This document shows positions 1 through 8,836 of a stretch of 64,000 nt of DNA, in pieces. Positions within the stretch are counted from its first letter, which is position 1, and every line of letters starts with the position of its first letter. Both the position numbers and the translations under genes were made by a program. A model generated the notes under the pieces. The model ran no database searches. It was given only the letters and a program-made list of their open reading frames with translations, and was not told the origin of the DNA. Source of the DNA: Oryzias latipes (Eukaryota > Chordata > Actinopteri > Beloniformes > Adrianichthyidae); NCBI RefSeq assembly GCF_002234675.1, contig NC_019862.2, positions 31,903,134 through 31,967,133 of the forward strand, read 5' to 3'.

Positions 1-349
1 AAGTTAAAATTAAGTTAACGTTTTTAAAGGTTTAAAAGTTTAGCTTTAGTGTGTTCAATAAATATTTATCTTGTGTGGCTGCAACTTAAAGTCTGTTTTG
101 GATTTAGGCCCCCTCTGCAACTGACTTTGACCCCCCTGTAAAACGAGTCTAAAAAATTCATGCATGTTTTTGTGTGTAAAATGAGCAAATAAAAATAGGG
201 CACACAAAAGGAAGTCCTCAAATTGTGTTTTTTTTTTTTTTTTTTTTTGGGGGGGGGGGGGGGGGGGCTAGGAGGTTTTTAGTGGCGCCCTTCATACCAC
301 TTACTGCGAATGAAATAGCCCTCGGTCTCAAAAAGGTTGGTGACCCCTG
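1..349. mobile_element. End of a hAT-like DNA transposon with homopolymer runs
   Basis: The block ends with a motif whose reverse complement begins CAGGGGTCACCAACC, which resembles hAT-family terminal repeats that I know from vertebrate genomes. A run of about 21 T (228-248) is followed directly by about 19 G (249-267). No reading frame of interest is present. The other end of the element lies outside the window, so the family assignment rests on the terminus alone. The L1-type reading frame begins immediately after it. Confidence 0.4.
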
Positions 350-2349
350 TAATAGACTTTGCCACCATTAAAAACCAGGAAATGACTATATTATCACTGG
401 ATGCTGAAAAAGCCTTTGATAGAGTAAATTGGAAGTTCCTTATTGCTGCCCTCCATAAGTTTGGGTTTGGAGAATCATTCATCAATTGGATCCAAATATT
501 ATATCACAACCCCAATGCATCAGTTAGAACTAATAAACAGACTTCCAACAGGTTTTTTCTTGGAAGAGGAACCAGACAGGGTTGCCCACTCTCTCCTTCT
601 CTTTTTGCTATATTTATTGAGCCTCTAGCTGCAGCAATAAGACAGAATGAGAGCATTAAAGGAATTAAAACCAAACACAGCCATCATAAAATTAGTCTCT
701 ATGCAGATGACATATTACTGTTTTTAAGTAATTTACATTCTGTAAATGAAACGGCAACAATCATTAATGAATTCTCCTCTATATCAGACTGTTCCGTTAA
801 TTGGAATAAGTCTGTTTTATTACCACTGAACAATAATGCGGAGCAAAGACTCACAATACCAGTTAAATCAGGAAATATCAAATATCTAGGTATCAATTTT
901 TCCCCCAAACTATCAGAACTGGTGTAGCTAAACTACACCCCATTACTGAAATACATACAGGACGATCTAACACGCTGGACCAACCTGCCTCTGTCCCTTA
1001 TGGGCAAGGTAGCCACAGTAAAAATGAAAATCGTACCCAAAGTTAATTATCTCTTCTCAATGATTCCCACACAACCGCCATTAAAATGGTTCAAAACATT
1101 AGACTCATCCATATCAAGCTTTCTATGGAACAATAAACCTGCAAGAATTAGTCTAAAAACTTTAAAATCTGCAAAAAGCTGTGGAGGATTAGAATTACCT
1201 AACTTCCACAATTACTTTCTTGCAAATACATTACAATACATCTTAAAATGGTTAAAAAATAATCCAGAAACCAACTCATGGTTAGACTTGGAACAGGCGT
1301 TATGTGGAAAGATCAACCTGTCAGAGCTACCATTTATTAGCCAAACAGTTAAAAAACAGGATTGTTTCAAAAGTATTAATATAAATGCCACTTTAACAGC
1401 CTGGTGGGAATTTCTCAAAACATCAAAATCATCAATTCAACCGTGCAAAATGACACCCATCTGGAACAACCCAGACATCATCATAAACAAAAAAATTATC
1501 CACTTCCCAGCTTGGCAAGCAGGGGGCATAAAACATCTAGAGCATATAATTATTGATAGAAGATTCATAACACCCCAGGAACTTCAAGACAAACATGGAA
1601 TAAATAACTTCTTGGAATATCAGCAACTTAAATCAATTATTACTAAAAAGTTTAAATACAGAGACAACGATTTAAAGCTACCAGATGTAGTTACAATTCT
1701 GATCAATTTCTCAATGAATAAAACTCTCTCCAAAATATACAAACTTTCATGTAATTTAGGTAATAATATTTCACTTCCGACAACAAAATGGGATGCGGAT
1801 TTGAGCATCAGCACAAATGAAAGCTTTTGGTCAGAACTTTGTCTAAACACCTTTAAACTGACAAAAAGTCCAAATCTGCAGTTAATCCAATTCAAAACTC
1901 TACACAGAATTTACTACACTGGACAGAGGATGTTCAAGATGGTTCTCAGCAACTCAGACATTTGTCAGCACTGTGACGGTAATCTACCCGACAACTACAT
2001 GCATGCACTATGTTTCTGCACGCCTGTCCAGGCTCTCTGGCAGCAGGTATGTGCCGATCTATCAGTCTGGCTTAAGGTTTCAATCACAGCTTCACCGTCA
2101 CTTTGTGTGCTTGGTGACATGAGTGCCATTGATGTAGAGGGAGGATTAGGCTCTATCATTTTCATAACTTTTTGCATTGCTAAAAAAACTATTTTAATAA
2201 ATTGGAAAAGCAAGAAAAATATAAATATAAGTCAACACAGAAATCTGCTGCTTGATCATATCAGCTTGGAAAAAATGTCAGCCCAAGGTTCAAGTAACTT
2301 TGAAAGAATTCGGTCTCTCTGGTCTCCCATAGCTAACTCCGTGACTTAG
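350..2349 (+). pseudogene. 5'-truncated L1/Tx1-type LINE ORF2 (reverse transcriptase and C-terminal region)
   Basis: This is the reverse transcriptase half of a LINE ORF2, which would copy the element's RNA by target-primed reverse transcription. One reading frame runs from about 350 to 2349 with a single in-frame TAG at 925-927. Visible RT motifs are SLDAEKAFDRV (block A), GTRQGCPLSPSLFAIFIEPL (block B) and the catalytic YADD near 700. The segment after the stop contains a C-x2-C-x9-H-x4-C motif at about 1957-2016, as in L1 ORF2 C-termini. The endonuclease domain and the N-terminal part of the RT are missing, so the copy is 5' truncated and dead. The frame ends at 2349 and passes directly into the G-rich 3'UTR, which links that 3'UTR family to this ORF. 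Confidence 0.85.
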
Positions 2350-4348
2350 GGGGTGGGGGGGCCTGGTCGTCGCTGCTCCTTGCCCTTCTGCCGTGGGCCG
2401 GGGTGGGGGTCGGGGCCTCCGGTGCCTGGCGGGGGGTGGTGGGGGCTCCGTTGGTCGGGGGGTCGGGTCCGGCGCCTGGGTAGGGCGGGCTGGGGTGCTG
2501 CGTGGTCCTCTGGGCTTGGGTGTGGGGGTGCGTGGTGGGGGGGTGGGGTGGTGGTCTGGCTTGGCTTGGGGGGGTGGTCCCTTTGCCTGTGCTGGGGGGG
2601 GTTGGCGGGGGGCCCTGCTGGGGGGGGGGGGGCGCTGGATGGGCTGCCCATCTGCACCTGGGCCCTTCCCTGGCTCTGGGGCGGGATGGGACAACCCTCT
2701 TGGGGCCCCCGGTCGCTCTGGGTGTCATCTGCTTCGGCTGCGGGGTCTGGGGTGGGGTGGGGGGGGTCTTGTCGGCCCTGTCCTGTGGGGGGGCATTCTG
2801 GGGCAGGGGGGGGCACTATTGGTACGGGGCAGGGGGGGTTGACGGGTCGGGGTCTCCGCTGAGGCCATCGGCGGAGACCCCCGATATATACATATACATC
2901 CCAACATAAACACACACACATGCACACACACACCCTCTCAAACACACACACACGCACACACATTTTGCAAGGAAGGTGGGACCGAGGACCATCTGTCCCC
3001 TACCTCTTCCCTGGTGGGGGGTACGGGCCCCTTTGCAACGGCGGCCGTGTCCCCGGGGTGCCGGCTTCCTGGGCCCGGCCGTGCTCTCTCCGCGCGGTGG
3101 GGGGGTTCACATTACATCTGAGCCGGGGGTGTTCGTGTCCCTGGGGGGTGGGTTCTGGTCCCTGCTCCTGAGCGCTGGGCCCCGCCAAATTTCCAACTGT
3201 GGCCGAGCCTGGTCGGGCCATATTTACAGCACCCCTTGTGGGCCCTCTTTTTTCCCCGGGGTTCCCCCTCCTGGGCGGGGGCGGCGAGCCCCTGCCTTGC
3301 TCCTCCCTGGACCAACCGTGGGCCGGGCGGATGGCTGCCTGGAGTGCGGAGCGGGTCTCCCTTGGGGGGTCCTGGCTCGTACCTGGGGTTGGGGCGGGGG
3401 GACGCCCGGAACTCCTGAGTGGTGGTGGGGTGCTCGTCTGGGGCTGTGGGCATCCTTCTCCGGTGGGGCCCTGCGTTGGGCGCTCCCGACGCGGCGGGGG
3501 GGCTGCTCTCCTGGTTGGGCTGGGGCGGCGCTCTCTTTCCCTCCATGCCTCCCTGCTCTCTGGCTCTGGGGGCTTTGCGGCGGTCCTGCTGGCCCTGGCC
3601 TGGGTGGCGGGCTTGGTCGCCCGGGCGGCGGTTGTTCCCTGCCGGTTCCCGGGTGGTGTTGGGGGGATTCCGGCTGCCGCTGCTGCTGCGGTGGGGGTGT
3701 TGGGGTGGGGATGGCTGGGCATTCTCCCTCCTTCTTTTCACGTTCCACCATCCATTTTAGAAGAACATAAACACTCACCTGAGCACAGGTGTTAGCTCAC
3801 CTTTGCACTAACAGTTTGCATGATTGAATGACTGAAATATTTCACACTAGTTGGTTTTAAGGCATAAGTATGCGCGTGTGAACACTATCTGTTTTGTGTA
3901 CATGTCGACAGGTGGATATTTTTGCAACTAACAGGTGTGTTTATAACATTTGAGTGTGTGTGTGGACAGGCCCCGCCCTTTTTGTACTACATTTGAACCT
4001 TACCATAATGATAAACATCCAGTAAACTTGTTGCCTTATGCCGCTTTATGGTCTTACCCCCCTTCCCCTCCTATTATCACCCTCCTACCCCCCCTCTCTC
4101 TAACGTCCCTCTCTCTTCTTCCCCTCTTTCCTTTTCCGTCCGGTCCAACACCAAAGATTTTCAAACATGATTGAAATTAATAAAGTTTAGCCTCAATTAC
4201 AAAAGGGGTTTATTCAGACATACCTTTGGTTTGTCTGAAGATTAATAACCCCTCTTGTTAAAGTAAAATATGTCTAACACAAGAGGCCCTCAGCTCTCAT
4301 CTGTCTGCCTAGCTGTTGGACAGGACAAGTTAAAAAAAAAAAAAAAAA
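2350..4348 (+). repeat. L1-type LINE 3'UTR, G-rich, with poly(A) tail
   Basis: This is the 3'UTR of the LINE ending at 2349. About 1.4 kb is extremely G-rich on the plus strand, interrupted by a CA-rich stretch at about 2908-2965. It is followed by an AT-richer terminal module (about 3755-4332) and an A-run at 4332-4348. The last unique bases are CTGTTGGACAGGACAAGTT. Related copies of all or part of it lie at 4349-5041, 5313-6330, 12624-14376, 50258-52607 and 55931-57740. Long overlapping open frames here come from G/C bias and are not genes. Compared with the copy at 50258, this one lacks roughly 650 bp between about 2860 and 2890. Confidence 0.85.
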
Positions 4349-5041
4349 ATTTCCAACTGTGGCCGAGCCTGGTCGGGCCATATTTACAACACCCCTTGTG
4401 GACCCCTTTTTTTGGCTGGGCACTCTCCCTCCTTTTCACGTTCCACCATCCATTTTTAGAAGAACATAAACACCCACCTGAGCACAGGTGTTAGCTCACC
4501 TTTGCACTAACAGTTTGCATGGTTTAATGAAATATTTCACACTAGTTGGTTTTAAGGCATAAGTATGCGTGTGTGAACACTATCTGTTTTGTGTGCATGT
4601 CGACATGTGGACATTTTTGCAGCTAACAGGTGTGTTGATAACATTTGAGTGTGTGTGTGGAAGGCCCCGCCCTTTTTGTACTACATTTGAACCTTACCGT
4701 AACGATAAACAACCAGTAAACTTGTTGCTTTATGCTGCTTCATGGTCTTATCCCCCCTCCCCTCCTATTATCACCCTCCTACCCCCCTCTCTCTCTAACA
4801 TCCCTCCTTTTTCTTCCCTTCTTTCCTTTTCCATCCGGTCCAACACCCAAGATTTTCAGACATGATTGAAATTAATAAAGTTTGGCCTCAATTACAAAAG
4901 GGGTTTATTCAGACATACCTTTGATTTGTCAGAAGATTAATAACCCCTATTGTTAAAGTAAAATATGTCCAACACAAGAGGCCCTCAGCTCTCATCTGTC
5001 TGCCCAGCTGTTGGACAGGACAAGTTTAAAAAAAAAAAAAA
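4349..5041 (+). mobile_element. Second, internally deleted L1 3'UTR copy joined to the first poly(A)
   Basis: Directly after the A-run of the preceding copy the sequence restarts inside the same 3'UTR (TTTCCAACTGTGGCCGAGCC). It jumps at about 4412 to the terminal module and ends in its own A-run at about 5027-5041. The jump removes several hundred bases present in the neighbouring copy. No target-site duplication separates the two copies. Confidence 0.8.
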
Positions 5042-5224
5042 GAAGTACTTTTTTTATCTATCTTTGCTGGCCTGCGATCCTACCATCATGTCTTCGAAGA
5101 TCGACCTGTCGATCGTGATGGACGTAATGAGCAGCCCTGAATAGACCATTGTACCAGAGAATCTGGCAATTTTTCAAAATAAAACATCTTTCAGATTCTG
5201 AAATAAATAAAACAGAAGAAATGC

Positions 5225-5312
5225 AAGTTATTTATTCTTTCTGTGCGACCCGGTACCAAATGACCCATGGACCGGTACCGGTCCGTCCACAGCCCGGGGG
5301 TTGGGGACCACT
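5225..5312. mobile_element. Terminal fragment of a second hAT-like family
   Basis: The motif ACCGGTACCGGTCC followed by GGGGGTTGGGGACCACTG resembles a hAT terminus that is common in vertebrates. There is no coding content. The assignment is from memory of the motif only. Confidence 0.4.
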
Positions 5313-6330
5313 GCCCTACCCCATCCCTGGTAGGGGGTACTGGGCCGTGTCCCCTGGGTGCTGGTTTCCTGGGCCCGGCGGGCCTCTCTCCACGCAGGGA
5401 GAGGGATCCCTGAGCTTTCTGGGGCGGCTGTGGTGCAGCGGTAGGGCGGTCGACTCATGATCGTAATTTTGCAGGTTCGATTCCCGCTTTGCACGCCCAT
5501 GTGTCGAAGTGTCCTTGGGCAAGACACTGAACCCCACCTTGCCTCTGGTGGTAGGCGGGCGCCTGTGTGAATGTGTGAGTGAATGTGTGTGTGACTGGGT
5601 GAATGGGTCTGTGACTGTAAAGCGCTTTGTCCTTGTAGGAAGAAAGGCGCTATACAAGTATACGCCATTTACCATTTACGATTCTGGCAAGGCCAGAAGC
5701 CAGGGATCACTTCACACCTGAGCGGGGTGTCTGTGTCCCTGTGGGGTGGGTTCTGGTCTTTGCCCCCGGGTGCCGGACCTCGCCAAATTTCCAACTGTGG
5801 CCGAGCCTGGTCTACAACACCCTCGTGGGCCCCTTTCTCCCCGGGGTGCCCCCTCCTGGGCAGGGGCGGCTGGCCCCTGCCTTTCTCCTTCCTAGACCAA
5901 GGGTGGGCCGGGTGGGTGGCTGCCTGGAGTGCGGAGCGGGTCTCCCTTGGGGGGTCCTGGTCGTACCTGGGGTTGGGGCGGGGGGATGCCCAGAGCGTTG
6001 GGCCCTCCTGGCGCGTCGGGGGGGGGCTGCTCTTCTGGTTGGGCTGGGGCGGCACTCTCTGTCCTCTGTCCTCCCTGTCTGGGGGCCTCGCGGCGGTCCT
6101 GCTGACCCTGGCCTGGGTCGCAGATGTGATCGCCCGGGGGGCGGTTGTTCTCTACCTGCTGCTGGGTGGCGCTGGGGGCTGCCGCGGCTGCTGCGGCGGG
6201 GGTCTTGGTTTGCAGATGGCTGGTCACTCCCCCTTCCTTTTTTTCACATTCCACCATTCATTTCAGAAGAACATAAACTCTCTCTTAAACACAGGTGTTA
6301 GCTCACCTTTGCACTAACAGTTTGCGTGGT
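5313..6330 (+). mobile_element. L1 3'UTR fragment interrupted by a SINE
   Basis: Bases 5313-5422 and 5682-6330 together align with 12640-13410 and with the corresponding part of the first copy. It carries the G-rich block and the start of the terminal module (TTCAGAAGAACATAAAC at about 6263) and stops without the poly(A) part. A SINE of about 259 bp splits it. Base changes are shared with the 12.6 kb copy (for example the GAGGGATCCCTGAGC stretch) and not with the 50 or 56 kb copies, so these two belong to one subfamily. Confidence 0.75.
5423..5681 (+). mobile_element. tRNA-derived SINE with target-site duplication
   Basis: The head has an A-box-like segment (GTGGTGCAGCGGTAG) and a B-box (GGTTCGATTCC) spaced as in a Pol III tRNA promoter. 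It is followed by TGTCCTTGGGCAAGACACT and a tail ending CGCTATACAAGTATACGCC. TTCTGG flanks both sides (5417-5422 and 5682-5687). The related L1 copy at about 12715 reads uninterrupted across the same point, which is effectively an empty site and fixes the ends. Confidence 0.75.
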
Positions 6331-6958
6331 AGACCCTGCCTTCAGTGGCCCCAAGGTCAACTGAGTTTGAGACCCCTGCTTTAAAGGGACCGTCACAGGA
6401 GGTCTTCATCATCTATTTACTTGGCAGGCACAGAGATGGCAGAAGGGAAACAGATGCTTAGATGTGACATGGAATAGAAAAACAAGAAACACACCCTCCT
6501 CTTTTTTCCAGGCTTGGGACTGGCAGAGTGATCCAAAAGATACACTCTGGCAGAGTTATATGTTTGTTTGTATGTTTATTTATTAAATACTTGTTTTTTT
6601 ATTAATTATTATTATTCATTATTACTGTTATATTACTTTTAATGCATTTTATGTTTTTTATTTATATTTTTATGTAATGATATATATAATTTGTATTTAG
6701 TTATTGCATAGCAGACAAACACTATGCTGAAAAGTTCGACATGAAACAGAAAAACAGCCTGATGAAAAAAGGTTTTGTAATTTCACTGAATCATGGTTCT
6801 GTCAGGCGTCGGGGTCAACCCCGCACACCTGCTTGAGGATCCGGTCTCACACACCTGTTTAGCATCCAATTAGTGAACCTATTTTAGTCCATCTCGCCCT
6901 CCAGCATTTGTCGGTTCGTCTACTCTAATGAAGGACTCATCGATCCAAGCCAAAGCCA
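6331..6958. other. AT-rich spacer with a hAT-like scrap
   Basis: At 6331-6378 the sequence ends GAGTTTGAGACCCCTGC, a reverse-oriented hAT-type terminus. The rest is A/T-rich, with no gene, splice-like exon or clear repeat that I can name. Confidence 0.35.
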
Positions 6959-7210
6959 ATGCCAACGTCCACACCCAAGCCACCAGAACCAAAGCCACCA
7001 GAACCAAAGCCTCCAGAACCCAAGCCTCCTGAACAAAAGCCACAAGAAACTCTCAATCCACCCCAAAGAACAAAACCCCAAAGAACCAAGACCAACGCCA
7101 AAGATCCAACGCCCAACCCCTTAAATCAAACTAAGTCCCTGTCTGCCTTTTTGGGTCCAGCAACTCCAAACCTAAAAGGTTCTAATCAGTTTTTGGAAAA
7201 AAAGGAATAA
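6959..7210 (+). repeat. Pro/Lys/Glu minisatellite with an open frame
   Basis: A 15-base unit encoding K-P-P-E-P is repeated about four times around 6972-7040, inside an 83-codon open frame rich in Pro, Lys and Thr. The frame starts shortly after a C-rich non-repetitive stretch and ends in A-rich sequence. No known domain is recognised. It may be only an expanded minisatellite, and expression is not supported by anything visible. Confidence 0.4.
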
Positions 7211-7324
7211 AAAAAAAACAACATTTTTTTGAAAGAAGAACAAAATGATACAACGCTCCTCCACCCCACCAGGGGCCCTGCCTGTGACCCCATCCCCGGA
7301 CAGCACCCCCCGCCCCAGACAAGC

Positions 7325-8240
7325 AGTACTTAATATTCTATTTTACAATCTTTGTTTTAATAGCTTTTATAATTGTAGTTATTGCTTTTTACTGAACTGT
7401 TTTTATGTTTTATATTCATTTGTACAAAATGGATTTTTGTTTTTGTTGTATTAGTTAGTCTGAAATTTCTCCTGCTTAATGCTGTACAGCACTTTGGCGA
7501 ACTGAGGTCAATACATAGTGTCGTATTAATAAAATTGAATTGAATTGAATTGACATGTCGGCAGCCACTTAATGTTACTAATAGACATATTTTACAGGTT
7601 ATACCACTAGGAATATTTTGTACAATTTCAATATGTTGTTTGACATTTTTTGGAGCCAGTTTGGGACTAGAGTCGAAATCAATTCTAATGCCAGGTGGGA
7701 GCACCCGTGTAAAGCTTAAAACTTTCAGGCCGCCATGACTTTTTCAGTCGCCAACTCAACGGCCTTAACAAGTACCGGCCGAACCTTGTCCTCCAGGTTG
7801 ATGTGTGCCTGAATGTTGTGTCAATGAGTTAAAGAAATTTGATCGAGGATTCACTATGTTCAAAATGTGCTTTTCCGCTGTAGAAACAACCAACGTTTCA
7901 CTGAGTTAATTAAGTAATGTGCAGTATTACTTTTTAGAGTGTAAAATAGATTTTCTTGGCAGTCATTTTACAAGTTATCTCCTGTGAATGGTTTCAGGTA
8001 CATCAACTCAATTTCTTCCATTTTTTACATATATTTTCTATGTAGTTTACACAGTATTTGAGTTACATCTACTCCATTTAAATTCCATTTGTGCCATTGC
8101 AATGGAATAGTAAATATTAAGTAGAAATACTTAATAATCATGTCATTTGACTGAATGGAGAGCTTTCATATTTACTCAGCTATTTTAAAGTGTAAAAAGG
8201 TTTCACGTCTTTTATTAATTAATGTGCAGTTTTAGTTTTT
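7325..8240. repeat. Satellite-like duplicated block, copy 1
   Basis: This block matches 62765-64000 in the same orientation, about 55 kb away. Matching segments include ATTTTACAATCTTTGTT, TTGGAGCCAGTTTGGGAC and TGTAGTTTACACAGTATTTG. Its right part shows an internal tandem period of about 311 bp, with similar GTTTCAC...TAATGTGCAGT segments at about 7891 and 8202. A GAATT-type microsatellite sits at 7530-7552. A short minus-strand frame ending with a stop at 7725-7727 is conserved in both blocks (see findings). Confidence 0.65.
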
Positions 8241-8249
8241 AGTGTGGGG

Positions 8250-8480
8250 GGGCACCGAGAGGACATCGCCTGATTTCTCACAGTGATGTCCAAGCACCCC
8301 CCGTGTCTAAGGTGCAATTAAAACTGAGAGGGCAGGGGCCCAATTTCATGCAACAACCATGGGAGGGGGCCACTGCCAAGTAGCCCCCCCCCCCCAGGCT
8401 GATCCCTGGGTCAGACCCCCCCCAGTCTCTCCTGGGGCCCGGTCACAAGGAGATCCGATTCCCGCAGATGCCCATCCCAC
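8250..8480 (-). mobile_element. Antisense fragment of the L1 G-rich 3'UTR
   Basis: The reverse complement contains GCTTGGACATCACTGTGAG and a G-run followed by GGCTACTTGG, matching 50820-50970. It is short, lacks a tail and sits 350 bp beyond the coiled-coil gene's stop codon. Confidence 0.6.
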
Positions 8481-8836
8481 CCCCACCCCCGTCAAATCTA
8501 AACATTTAAAACATTAATCCCAGATATTCCTACATCTAAATAATACTGATACCTATTAAACAAAGTACATTATGGTTCACTAATTTGAATTTACTGATTT
8601 AATTTATTTTCCTAAAGTAAAACAGAATATTACCATAAAAACAAAAATAGAGATGTAAAAGACCTACTTCTAGTTTAAGCTAATGACAAATACACAGTAA
8701 AAACATACAATAAAAGTGAAAGTGAAAATAAAAAAACAGCCCATAAGTTAACTAAAACAAAGAGTCTGAGTCTTCTAACAACTATATAACTGATCTATAA
8801 ATCTAAAAAAATGTCTCTTATATCAGTTTGCTGAAT
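8481..8836 (-). promoter_or_regulatory. 3' flank and likely poly(A) region of the coiled-coil gene
   Basis: Read on the minus strand, an AATAAA hexamer lies at 8608-8603, about 230 bases past the stop codon at 8837. It is the best-placed polyadenylation signal that I can see. The stretch is A/T-rich and carries no other recognisable feature. Confidence 0.4.

Noticed and set aside
2908-2965. CA-rich tract as an independent microsatellite
   Set aside because: It is an internal part of the L1 3'UTR, present at the same place in the copies at 51.1 and 56.3 kb.
2353-3795. Long overlapping open frames on both strands in G/C-rich DNA
   Set aside because: They recur in every L1 3'UTR copy (also 50.2-52.0 kb, 56.2-57.2 kb, 12.7-13.4 kb, 29.5-30.1 kb), are Gly/Pro/Arg composition artefacts of G-runs, and have no domain or start context.
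5423-5500. A functional tRNA gene
   Set aside because: A- and B-box-like sequences are present but no cloverleaf can be closed and a SINE body follows; it is a tRNA-derived SINE head.
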